Of a stretch of DNA of 64,000 nucleotides, positions 8,156-14,859 are shown piece by piece. The position numbers were made by a program, and so were the translations under genes. The first letter of the stretch is position 1. Each line of letters starts with the position of its first letter. The notes beneath the pieces are model-generated. The model made no database searches, was not told the origin of the DNA, and saw only the letters and a program-made list of their open reading frames with translations. Source of the stretch: Burkholderia sp. NRF60-BP8 (lineage in GTDB: Bacteria; Pseudomonadota; Gammaproteobacteria; Burkholderiales; Burkholderiaceae); contig NZ_CP013373.1 of assembly GCF_001522585.2 (NCBI RefSeq), forward strand, positions 1,798,001 through 1,862,000, given 5' to 3'.

Positions 8156-8675
8156 CGTGTCTCCTGATTATCGATATGCGGTGGTGCGGGGCCGAGCCGT
8201 TCGCCACCGGCGTAACGCGTCGGCCGCGCGACGCGGCGGCAGGCATCGCCGGGCTCGTGCAAGCGCCGGCCATGCGGGCCGTGCCGATCGTCCGACACAT
8301 GGTGGGCAAATCGGCCGCGCGTGATAATTGCGGATGTTTCAAGCGTCCTTTCCCGAGCAGAAAGGGTAGGGTGGGCGCGGCAGCCCGACTTCGCGCGACA
8401 GGCCGCTGCAGCCTGCGTGGCGCGCGGGCGCGTATCGACGACGATGAGCGCCCGCGCCATCCGGCGGACCGGGAAAACCATGACGCCGGTTGCAGCCGAG
8501 GGCGGAATGCTGCGCCGCAATGCGCGGGGCGACACGTCGCCGACGAACCGTGCGTTCGAGCGCGCGCGCCGCGGATTTGCAATGTCCTGTATCTGCGCCG
8601 ACCGTCGATACAGTGCGATACAACGCCCGCGCGCGGGTTCGCTATAAAGCAGGCATGACCGTTTCGGAGCCCACC
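8156..8675. other. Intergenic region, divergent promoters
   Basis: This 520-base stretch separates the minus-strand MFS gene from the plus-strand GFA gene. It holds the third copy of the CTTTCC-N5-(A/G)GAAAG repeat at 8348-8364. The open frames in it are Arg/Ala-rich and show no domain. No RNA gene was recognised. Confidence 0.5.
8348..8364. promoter_or_regulatory. Inverted repeat box 3 (CTTTCC-N5-AGAAAG)
   Basis: CTTTCC (8348-8353), CGAGC, AGAAAG (8359-8364): one mismatch from boxes 1 and 2 at 1836 and 1898. It lies 193 bases upstream of the MFS gene start. Confidence 0.35.
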
Positions 8676-9047
8676 ATGTCTGCCACCTGGTTCAAAGGGT
8701 CCTGCCATTGCGGGGCCGTCAAATTCGAAGTCACGACGGCCATTGCGCCGGCCGTGCGCTGCAACTGCAGCCTGTGCCGCCGGCGCGGCGCGCTGATGAG
8801 CCCGATGTTCGCCGCCGCCAACCTGACGATCGTCGAAGGCGAGGGCGTGCTGACGTGCTATCGCTTCAACACGCACACCGCGCGCCACTATTTCTGCAGC
8901 CGGTGCGGCGTCTATCCGTTCCATCAGACCCGCAAGGATCCGGCATGCTGGCGCGTCAATCTCGGCTGCCTCGACGGCGTCGATCCGTATGCGCTCGACG
9001 CGACGGTCGCCGATGGTGCGAGCCTCTCGGTCGTGGAGGACGCATGA
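8676..9047 (+). CDS. GFA/CENP-V family zinc protein
   Basis: Encodes 123 residues. The glutathione-dependent formaldehyde-activating (GFA) fold is marked by two zinc sites: the cysteines in CHCG (10, 12), CNCSLC (29, 31, 34) and CSRCG (74, 77). The family includes the glutathione-formaldehyde adduct-forming enzyme, but most members are uncharacterised, so formaldehyde handling is only a possibility. The ATG at 8676 is chosen over one at 8655 because GGAG at 8667-8670 gives normal spacing and the conserved part begins there. The next small frame overlaps its stop by ATGA. Confidence 0.88.
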   Translation: MSATWFKGSCHCGAVKFEVTTAIAPAVRCNCSLCRRRGALMSPMFAAANLTIVEGEGVLTCYRFNTHTARHYFCSRCGVYPFHQTRKDPACWRVNLGCLDGVDPYALDATVADGASLSVVEDA

Positions 9048-9172
9048 AACGCTGGCTGATGATCCTGCTGTTTGCCGCGGGCGGGCTCGCGACCGAAATC
9101 GCGCATCCGGTGCAGTGCACGTTGTTGTCGGTCAGCCGTCAGCCAACTGGCAAGCGCCGCAAGCCGGGCTGA
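9044..9172 (+). CDS. Possible 42-residue secreted or membrane peptide
   Basis: This frame starts with the ATG that overlaps the GFA stop codon (ATGA), a layout that suggests translational coupling. The first 17 residues (MKRWLMILLFAAGGLAT) look like a signal or anchor helix with two leading basic residues; the rest is short and basic. No family is recognised. Coupling and the hydrophobic start are the only support. Confidence 0.35.
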   Translation: MKRWLMILLFAAGGLATEIAHPVQCTLLSVSRQPTGKRRKPG

Positions 9173-9215
9173 GCGAGCACGATGCGCGTCGGTCGATCGA
9201 CACCGATTATCATGC

Positions 9216-9250
9216 TTCCGATAAGATCGCATGCGATATATAATGCGATC
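9216..9250 (+). promoter_or_regulatory. ohrR promoter with OhrR operator candidate
   Basis: A perfect TATAAT (9239-9244) lies 17 bases after TTCCGA (9216-9221). It is embedded between the inverted half-sites GATCGCAT (9225-9232) and ATGCGATC (9243-9250); the palindrome TCGCATGCGA is at 9227-9236. Overlap of the repeat with the -10 element is the layout expected for autorepression. The same decamer recurs twice upstream of ohr. Confidence 0.7.
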
Positions 9251-9283
9251 GTCTGCGACCCTTCGTGTCGCTGGAGGAAGTCC

Positions 9284-9739
9284 ATGAAACCGACCGAAAC
9301 CCCGTCGCCCGCCGCGCCGAAGCTGTCCGAGTTCCTGTGCTTTGCGATCTACTCGGCGAACCTCGCGTTCGGCAAGGCATACAAGCCGATCCTCGACGAG
9401 CTCGGCCTCACGTATACGCAGTACATCACGATCATTGCGCTGTGGGAGCAGGACAACCAGACCGTCGGCCAGCTCGGCGAGAAGCTGTTCCTCGAATCCA
9501 ACACGCTGACGCCGATCCTGAAGAAGCTCGAGGCGATGGGCTATCTGGAGCGGCATCGCGATCCGTCCGATGAGCGCCAGGTGCTCGTCAGCCTGACGAA
9601 AAGCGGTCGCCGCGTGCGCGAGAAGGGGCTCGACATGAACCTGGTCGAAGCCACCGGCCTGAAGCCGGACGAGTTCGCCAAGGTGCAGAAGGCGATCGTC
9701 ACGCTGCGCGGCAACCTGATCCGGTCGACCGAAGCATAA
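9284..9739 (+). CDS. ohrR: MarR/OhrR family organic-peroxide-sensing repressor
   Basis: Encodes 151 residues with a winged-helix MarR fold. Cys19 in the N-terminal helix (EFLCFAIYSA) matches the peroxide-reactive cysteine of OhrR, and the wing region carries the DERQVLVSLT pattern. The family represses ohr until the cysteine is oxidised by organic hydroperoxides. The ATG at 9284 follows GGAGG. The ohr gene itself lies at 11863-12282 on the other strand, and the same TCGCATGCGA palindrome occurs in both promoters, which supports the pairing. Confidence 0.9.
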   Translation: MKPTETPSPAAPKLSEFLCFAIYSANLAFGKAYKPILDELGLTYTQYITIIALWEQDNQTVGQLGEKLFLESNTLTPILKKLEAMGYLERHRDPSDERQVLVSLTKSGRRVREKGLDMNLVEATGLKPDEFAKVQKAIVTLRGNLIRSTEA

Positions 9740-9758
9740 AGCCATCCGGACACGGCAA

Positions 9759-9787
9759 GCGGCCGACGCGAGAATCGCGCCGGCCGC
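9759..9787. terminator. Bidirectional hairpin between convergent genes
   Basis: GCGGCCG (9759-9765) pairs with CGGCCGC (9781-9787), and the inner CGCGA/TCGCG extends the stem past one A-C mismatch. It lies between the ohrR stop (9739) and the stop of the minus-strand acetyltransferase (9792). The U-tract is poor. Confidence 0.55.
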
Positions 9788-9791
9788 ATTG

Positions 9792-10508
9792 TCACGCGCG
9801 TGCGTCGCCCAGCACCAGCAGGCGCATCTCGCGACGGACGGCGAAACCGAGCGCGAGATAGCGTTCGATCGCCACCTGGTTCGTCGTGAGGACGTGCAGG
9901 AAAGGCGTTTCCGCACGCGCACCGATCGTCGCGATCAACGACCGAATCAGCCGCGCGGCCAGCCCTTGCCGCCGAAACGCAGCATCCACGCAGACGGCGC
10001 TGATCTCGGTATATCCGTCGACCTGCATCCGCTGGCCCGCCATCGCGGCCAGCCGGCCTTCGCGGCGCACGCCGATGTAGTGGCCAAGCTCGCACGTGCG
10101 CGGCCCGAACGGGCCCGGCTGCGCGGCGGCGGTCAGCGCGAGCATGTCCGGCACGTCGGCTTCGCCGAGCGGGACAGATTCCGCGTCGTGCGTCGGATCG
10201 AACGTCCGTTGCCAGGTCATTTGAAGCAACGTCGCGCGCCGGATCACCGACAAGCCTGCCGGCGGCTCGATCTCGTCCGGCGTGACGAGCGCCGCCGGCC
10301 CGTGTGCGGCGATCAGTTCGCGCAGCGCATCGAACGACGCCGGGCTCGTGTCGTCGATCGCGGCAAACGGCGCGATGGCCGCCGGGAACCGCAGCGCGCG
10401 GCCCTCGCCGAACGCGAAACGGCGCTGCCTGCCCGCGAGCGCATTCCAGACGACCCGGTCGAGCACGTGCGCATCGCCTGTCGCGTTTCCGATCATGGCG
10501 TCCGGCAT
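9792..10508 (-). CDS. GNAT family N-acetyltransferase
   Basis: Encodes 238 residues. The GNAT core is in the C-terminal half: ISAVCVDAAFRRQGLAARL provides the acetyl-CoA pyrophosphate loop (R-x-x-G-x-A), followed by LGFAVRREMRLL. The N-terminal half resembles the extension found in FR47-type acetyltransferases. The ATG at 10508 follows AGGAGCCGCCG and is preferred over a start 31 residues upstream. It is convergent with ohrR and separated by a strong terminator (10601-10637) from the DUF4148 genes upstream. The substrate is unknown. Confidence 0.85.
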   Translation of the reverse strand: MPDAMIGNATGDAHVLDRVVWNALAGRQRRFAFGEGRALRFPAAIAPFAAIDDTSPASFDALRELIAAHGPAALVTPDEIEPPAGLSVIRRATLLQMTWQRTFDPTHDAESVPLGEADVPDMLALTAAAQPGPFGPRTCELGHYIGVRREGRLAAMAGQRMQVDGYTEISAVCVDAAFRRQGLAARLIRSLIATIGARAETPFLHVLTTNQVAIERYLALGFAVRREMRLLVLGDARA

Positions 10509-10600
10509 CGGCGGCTCCTGGGTGGAAGATGGGGTGCCGCACAGAATAATCCCGGATCCGGCGAACAGGTAGCGGCGACGATGCAGTTCGGGACGATACA

Positions 10601-10637
10601 AATAAAAAAGCGCACGCGATTACATCGCATGCGCTTT
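10601..10637 (-). terminator. Strong Rho-independent terminator
   Basis: On the minus strand a 14-bp stem (arms 10624-10637 and 10607-10620, one G-U pair, loop of 3) runs into a T-rich tract (10601-10609 on the plus strand is A-rich). It lies 40 bases after the stop of the third DUF4148 gene and so probably ends the ohr-DUF4148 transcript. Confidence 0.85.
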
Positions 10638-10676
10638 ATATGATGGGCTTCGGCGGCCGAATTCGCCGTACCGCGC

Positions 10677-11003
10677 TCAATGGCCGAAATAGATAGACCG
10701 CTCGGCGGTACGCACCGTGTTGCGGCTGCCGGACTGCGTGGCACCGCCGGCATCGCTGCCGTAACCGGCTGCCTGCGTATCGGCCGCGACGGCATCGTGA
10801 TCGCGAATCCGGCTCAGCGCGGCCTGGATATTGTCCGGGTAGTTCGGATCGTTCGGGCGATTCGGCTGGTAGCCGGCTTGCTGCAACGCGGCCAGTTCCG
10901 CACGCACCTGCGCACGCGTGACGGTGCTTTCGCCGGCAAAAACCGGTGCGGCGACAGAAGCCGACACGGCAACGAGAAGGGCGGCAATCAGTTGGGTCTT
11001 CAT
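10677..11003 (-). CDS. DUF4148 small secreted protein, copy 3
   Basis: Encodes 108 residues with a clear signal peptide (MKTQLIAALLVAVSASVAAPVFA, cut near residue 23). The DUF4148 domain follows (TRAQVRAELAALQQAGYQP), then a repeat-poor tail ending in SIYFGH. The protein is presumably periplasmic; its function is unknown, though the family is abundant in Burkholderia. The start is set at the second of two adjacent ATGs (11003) because its two neighbours, both 327 bases long, begin at the matching codon. It is the last of three tandem paralogs and is followed by a strong terminator. Confidence 0.88.
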   Translation of the reverse strand: MKTQLIAALLVAVSASVAAPVFAGESTVTRAQVRAELAALQQAGYQPNRPNDPNYPDNIQAALSRIRDHDAVAADTQAAGYGSDAGGATQSGSRNTVRTAERSIYFGH

Positions 11004-11080
11004 CATTCACCTCGACAGGGATTCAGGAATTCAGGGTTTGCGCATCGCACGCCGGCCATCGGCGCCGTTCGCGCGTTCGT

Positions 11081-11407
11081 TCAATGGCCGAAGTAGATCG
11101 AGCGTTCGGCGAGTCGCGTCGCCGGCCGGCTGCCCGACTGCGTCGCGGCGGCGGCATCGCTGCCGTAACCGGATGCCGCAGCATCGGCCGCCACCGCGTT
11201 GTCGGCGTGAATGCGCGTCAACGCGGCCTGCAGGTCGTCCGGATAGTGCGGATCGTTCGCGCGGCCAGGCCGATAACCGGCCTGTGCCAGTTGGACGAGT
11301 TCGGCGCGGACTTGCGCGCGGGACACGACGGCCTCGTCGGCAAACGCCGGTGCGGCGGCAGAAGCGGAAACAGCGACGAGAAGGGCAGCGATCAATCGGG
11401 TTTTCAT
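11081..11407 (-). CDS. DUF4148 small secreted protein, copy 2
   Basis: Encodes 108 residues, a paralog of its two neighbours. The signal peptide is MKTRLIAALLVAVSASAAAPAFA; the DUF4148 motif is SRAQVRAELVQLAQAGYRP, and the C-terminal tail is SIYFGH. It is preceded by GAGGTGAACG, the same ribosome site used by all three copies. It lies 77 bases upstream of copy 3 and 62 bases downstream of copy 1, all on the minus strand. Function is unknown; the tight tandem arrangement and shared leader point to recent duplication. Confidence 0.88.
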   Translation of the reverse strand: MKTRLIAALLVAVSASAAAPAFADEAVVSRAQVRAELVQLAQAGYRPGRANDPHYPDDLQAALTRIHADNAVAADAAASGYGSDAAAATQSGSRPATRLAERSIYFGH

Positions 11408-11469
11408 CGTTCACCTCGACAAAATGGAATCAGGGATAAAGGGAATCAGGGTTCACGTACCGCGCGTGC

Positions 11470-11796
11470 TCAGTGACCGAAGTACACCGAGCGCTCGGCC
11501 ACGCTTGCGACGTGCCGGCGGCCGGATTGCGTCGCGGTGTCGCCGTCGCTGCCGTAGCCGGACGCGGCGGCGTTGGCCGCGACGGCATCGTCGGCGTGGA
11601 TCTGCGTCAGCGCGGCCTGCAGATCGTTCGGGTAGGTGGCGTCGGTCGCGCGGTTCAGCGGATAGCCGACGCGTTGAAGCTGCACGAGTTCGGCGCGCAC
11701 CTGCGCACGCGTCACGGTGGCTTCATTGGCAAACGCCGGAGCGGCAACGGCAGCCGAAACAGCGACGAACAGGGCAGCGATCAGTTGGACTTTCAT
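11470..11796 (-). CDS. DUF4148 small secreted protein, copy 1
   Basis: Encodes 108 residues. The signal peptide is MKVQLIAALFVAVSAAVAAPAFA, followed by TRAQVRAELVQLQRVGYPL and a C-terminal SVYFGH. It lies 66 bases downstream of ohr on the same strand with no terminator visible between them, so ohr read-through is plausible. Its ribosome site (GAGGTGAAAC) matches the other copies. Role unknown. Confidence 0.88.
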   Translation of the reverse strand: MKVQLIAALFVAVSAAVAAPAFANEATVTRAQVRAELVQLQRVGYPLNRATDATYPNDLQAALTQIHADDAVAANAAASGYGSDGDTATQSGRRHVASVAERSVYFGH

Positions 11797-11862
11797 GTTT
11801 CACCTCGATGGAAAAGGAATCGGGAATTCGGGAGGGCGGCGCTCGGCCGCCCGATGCCACGT

Positions 11863-12282
11863 TCAGGCGATCCGGATGTCGACGTCGATGTTGCCGCGCG
11901 TCGCTTTCGAATACGGGCAGGTCTGGTGCGCGGCGTCGACGATGCGTTGCGCGACGTCGCGCTCGAGCCCCGGCACGCTCACGTTCAGCCGGGCCTGCAG
12001 GAAGTACGCGTTGCCCGCCGTGCCGAGATCCACTTCGGCGTCGACCGCGAGATCGGCCGGCAGCGTCACCTTCGCGGCGCGCGCCGCAAGCTGCATCGCG
12101 CCGATGAAGCAGGCCGACCAGCCGGCTGCGAACAGCTGCTCCGGGTTGGTGCCGGTGCCGGCGCTGCCCGGCGACGACAACTGGATGTCGAGGCGGCCAT
12201 CGGAACTGCGCGCGGCGCCGTCGCGGCCGCCGGAAGTCGTATGCGTCTTGCCCGTGTACAGCACTTTGTCGATCTTGCTCAT
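11863..12282 (-). CDS. ohr: Organic hydroperoxide resistance protein Ohr
   Basis: Encodes 139 residues, normal length. This OsmC-fold thiol peroxidase reduces organic and fatty-acid hydroperoxides. Catalytic Cys58 (GWSACFIGA) and Cys122 (HQTCPYSKAT), and the active-site Arg20 and Glu48, are all present. Of two adjacent ATGs the second (12282) has the better spacing from GGAG. Two TCGCATGCGA palindromes lie upstream, matching one in the ohrR promoter, so OhrR repression is likely. The three DUF4148 genes follow on the same strand. Confidence 0.95.
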   Translation of the reverse strand: MSKIDKVLYTGKTHTTSGGRDGAARSSDGRLDIQLSSPGSAGTGTNPEQLFAAGWSACFIGAMQLAARAAKVTLPADLAVDAEVDLGTAGNAYFLQARLNVSVPGLERDVAQRIVDAAHQTCPYSKATRGNIDVDIRIA

Positions 12283-12311
12283 CATTTGCTCCGTCGGTTG
12301 GTTTGTCTCAG

Positions 12312-12332
12312 ATGCGATTCGATCGCATGCGA
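12312..12332 (-). promoter_or_regulatory. OhrR operator candidate, proximal
   Basis: ATGCGAT (12312-12318) and ATCGCAT (12322-12328) form a perfect 7-bp inverted repeat with a 3-base spacer, and TCGCATGCGA is at 12323-12332. It lies 30-50 bases upstream of the ohr start. Confidence 0.6.
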
Positions 12333-12373
12333 CGCAGTTTCCGCTTGATGACCACCTACGTCAAGCGCATTCG

Positions 12374-12404
12374 ATTAAATCGCATGCGATATTTTGTATT
12401 TCAA
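12374..12404 (-). promoter_or_regulatory. ohr promoter with distal OhrR operator candidate
   Basis: ATCGCATGCGAT at 12379-12390 is a perfect 12-base palindrome. On the minus strand it sits between a TTGAAA -35 (12399-12404) and a TTTAAT -10 (12374-12379), the expected place for a repressor site. The 19-base spacing between the hexamers is a little long. Confidence 0.6.
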
Positions 12405-12841
12405 TGTATCTGGATCGTGTAGCGCCTTGCTGGACAAGGCTTTTAGGCGATCCGGCGACAATGGCCGGACATCGACGAACGGCGAACGATTCCGGAAAGG
12501 CCGCGGGAAAGCGGAGCAGTCGTCCGGTCAACGCTTGCCTAAAGCGAACAGGCGCCTCGTCATTATTTCGCTTTCTACAGCGCACCGTCTCTTCCAGCCT
12601 TGCCGGCCCGATCGCGAGCGACCCGCCGACGTCCTGCCGGGTGGTTCGACGAGTACGGATTCGCGGCGTGCGGCGCGTCGATTCTTCTGTCGCGGAACAC
12701 GCCGTTTGATCACGCAACAGAACCATCCGGATAACTTTTCTTATCACAACGGCACGATAAAGAATCCGAACTCACCATTTCAAAAACGCGCGTGATACCG
12801 AACGCGCGCTCGATTCGAAGGGCAGGGAAGCGAAAGCACCG

Positions 12842-13393
12842 TCACTCCGGCGCCTTCATCCGCGCAAACAGCAACGTCAATACTTCCGCCGTCGCGCGCG
12901 CGACATCATGTGCGGCCGTATCGACCAGCGCATGCGCGCATTCGCGATACAGCGGGTCGCGCATCCGGTACAGCGCGGCGAGCGTCTGCTGCGGCTCGCC
13001 CGACTGCAGCAGCGGCCGCCGCCGCGTGTCGTCGCGCGTCCGCCGCCACAGCACATCGGGATCCGCATGCAGATAGATCACGCTGCCGCGTTCGCTCAGG
13101 CGTGCGCGGGTGCGCGGATTCAGGACCGAGCCGCCGCCGGTCGCGACGACCACGTTCGTGCGCTGCGTCAGCTCGTCGACGATCTGCGTTTCGAGCAGCC
13201 GAAAGCCGCCTTCGCCGACCACATCGAACAGCGCGGGGACCGAGCGCCCCGTGCGCCGTTCGATCTCGTCGTCGCTGTCGGCGAACGCCCAGCCGAGCGA
13301 AGCCGCGAGCGCGCGGCCAAGCGTCGACTTGCCCGCACCCATCATGCCGACCAGGAACGCGCGCCCGCCAGCCGGCGCGACCACGCCGCTCAT
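12842..13393 (-). CDS. Shikimate kinase
   Basis: Encodes 183 residues. It phosphorylates shikimate with ATP in chorismate synthesis. The Walker A motif GMMGAGKST is at 16-24, the acidic pair DSDDE at 39-43 binds magnesium and shikimate, and the ATGGGSV loop is at 84-90. The primary aroK of Burkholderia normally sits next to aroB, which is absent here, so this is probably a second copy serving a special purpose. Its ATG overlaps the stop of the upstream gene (ATGA), so the two are translationally coupled. Confidence 0.9.
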   Translation of the reverse strand: MSGVVAPAGGRAFLVGMMGAGKSTLGRALAASLGWAFADSDDEIERRTGRSVPALFDVVGEGGFRLLETQIVDELTQRTNVVVATGGGSVLNPRTRARLSERGSVIYLHADPDVLWRRTRDDTRRRPLLQSGEPQQTLAALYRMRDPLYRECAHALVDTAAHDVARATAEVLTLLFARMKAPE

Positions 13394-14037
13394 AGCCGTC
13401 GCGCGAGCGGCCAGCGCGCCCGCGTCGCCAGACAGATCCGTCGCGCGCGCACCGCGTCCGACAACGTGTCGAGCGCCGCGCCGGTCGACGCGTCATCGGC
13501 GTCGAGCAGCGCGCCGAGCACCGGCGCGTCGGGATCGCCGGCCACGAGGTGCTCGGCCGCGTCCGCCGCGATGGTCCGCGGCGTGCGTTCAGGCTCCGCG
13601 TCGCGCCCCGGCCGCCGCCACCTGCCGTGCAGATCGCGCCACCGCACGACCAGCCCGTAGAGCAGCGCACCGCCGGGCACGGCCGTGTCGTCGGGTGCCG
13701 CCGCCGAACCGTCGGGCGTCGTACACCGTGTGACCCAGCTCGCGAATTCGAGCAGCGACGCGTCGTGGGCCACCGTCGCCGCGTCGAGCGCCACGGCTAC
13801 GCCGGCGTCCCGCAGCCGACCGAGCAGCGGCCGCACGCCGTCGTGCACGCCACCGCACGGCTGCAGCAGCACCTCCAGCTCGTCCTCATGGCGGCATGCG
13901 AGCGCGCGGTGCCGCTCGAGCGTCGCCGGCTCGAGCAATGCCTGCGCCGCATGCCTGACGATCACGATCGCGCGATCGTCCCGCCGCTCGACGATCGCGC
14001 CGATCCGGCGCCGGGCGCGCGCCACCGTGCAGCTCAC
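13390..14037 (-). CDS. Protein of unknown function, coupled to shikimate kinase
   Basis: Encodes 215 residues from a GTG start at 14037, 28 bases after the thioesterase stop and overlapping the shikimate kinase start. The tight spacing on both sides is the main reason to believe it. The centre (about residues 70-105, with LRDAGVAVALDAATVAHDASLLEF) has a faint resemblance to EAL or HDOD-type regulatory proteins, but catalytic signatures are missing. The ends are Arg-rich. I do not recognise the family. The ordering suggests a role linked to the shikimate/thioesterase set. Confidence 0.55.
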   Translation of the reverse strand: MSCTVARARRRIGAIVERRDDRAIVIVRHAAQALLEPATLERHRALACRHEDELEVLLQPCGGVHDGVRPLLGRLRDAGVAVALDAATVAHDASLLEFASWVTRCTTPDGSAAAPDDTAVPGGALLYGLVVRWRDLHGRWRRPGRDAEPERTPRTIAADAAEHLVAGDPDAPVLGALLDADDASTGAALDTLSDAVRARRICLATRARWPLARRL

Positions 14038-14065
14038 GTGCCGCTCCCGAGCAGGCGCGCCCCCA

Positions 14066-14476
14066 TTACAGCGACCCCTGGAATTCGAGCACGCGCGTCT
14101 TGAATTCGTCGGGCACGGCCAGCGTCGTGTTGTTCGCGTAATCGAACATCACGTGCGTCGACACGCCGCGCGCGACGATGGTCTGGTCGTCGCGCTCCAT
14201 CAGGTGTTCGAGATCGAAGCTCTTGCTGCCGAAGCGCACGATGCTCGAGCGAACGGTCAGGTTGTCGCCGAACTGGGCGGGCGCGAGGTATTCGCACTGT
14301 GTCTTCACCATGATGTGCGGCAGTTTCTCGCTGCGCGGCAGGCCGAGCAGGTCGAACATGTAGCAGAGATACGAATGCTGCAGATAGTCGTAATAGACGG
14401 GACTGCTCACATGCCCCATCGAATCCGTATCGCGATACTTGACGTGAATGGGGGTTTCGTAATGTCGTTTCGACAT
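14066..14476 (-). CDS. Acyl-CoA thioesterase, 4-hydroxybenzoyl-CoA thioesterase/YbgC type
   Basis: Encodes 136 residues with a single hot-dog fold. The YRDTDSMGHVSSPVYYDYLQ segment carries the catalytic Asp of the family (D-x-MGHV-x-x-x-xY). It would hydrolyse a short or aromatic acyl-CoA. The ATG at 14476 follows GGAGAGTCATC; an alternative start five residues upstream is less well placed. It heads the minus-strand set that continues into the unknown protein and shikimate kinase, and it is divergent from a DAHP synthase gene, which hints at an aromatic acyl-CoA as substrate. That is inference. Confidence 0.85.
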   Translation of the reverse strand: MSKRHYETPIHVKYRDTDSMGHVSSPVYYDYLQHSYLCYMFDLLGLPRSEKLPHIMVKTQCEYLAPAQFGDNLTVRSSIVRFGSKSFDLEHLMERDDQTIVARGVSTHVMFDYANNTTLAVPDEFKTRVLEFQGSL

Positions 14477-14859
14477 GATGACTCTCCGCAATGACTGGGT
14501 TGATTTATATTTTCGAGCCCGAATGGCCTGTCGGGCATCCGAAAATTAATCGAACGACTATCTGGCCGCCACTATCAGAACGAATAGCGAAGCTTGGTAA
14601 AAATGCCGTACGTGCGCGCATTGCCGTGCAACAATCGCATCCGCGTTTTCAAATGAAAACCGAATGAACGCCCCATTCCACGCCCCGATAGCAGCAAATT
14701 GCCGGACCCCCGATTATCGAATCCGACGCTTATTCTTCACATTCATAAGGTTATGAATTAGATACTGATAACTATGTTAGTTGCGCGCCGAAAGCACCAT
14801 TCAATACAGTCGCGCTGTAGTAAAAAATCTCGTTAATTATCGACAGGAGGGCAGTCCCC
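14477..14859. other. Intergenic divergent promoter region
   Basis: This 383-base AT-rich stretch separates the thioesterase and DAHP synthase genes. It contains one perfect 18-base palindrome at 14741-14758, listed separately. No open frame of interest and no RNA gene were seen. Confidence 0.6.
14741..14758. promoter_or_regulatory. Perfect palindrome, operator candidate
   Basis: ATTCATAA-GG-TTATGAAT: 8-bp arms with a 2-base centre. It stands in the shared promoter region of the divergent thioesterase/shikimate kinase set and the DAHP synthase gene, about 100 bases upstream of the latter. No regulator gene is adjacent. Confidence 0.5.

Larger units (their letters stand above)
12283..12841. 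other. Intergenic region with ohr promoter
   Basis: The left part holds the OhrR operators described separately. The rest, about 12410-12841, has frames of mixed composition without domains or convincing ribosome sites. The part around 12725-12790 is AT-richer than its surroundings. I see no gene in it. Confidence 0.5.

Noticed and set aside
10624..10637. Near-copy of the OhrR palindrome (TCGCATGCGC)
   Set aside because: It is one arm of the terminator hairpin at 10601-10637 and lies downstream of a gene, so an operator role is unlikely.
12394..12795. Plus-strand frame of 133 codons between ohr and the shikimate kinase gene
   Set aside because: No domain, no ribosome site, mixed composition; the overlapping opposite frame is equally poor.
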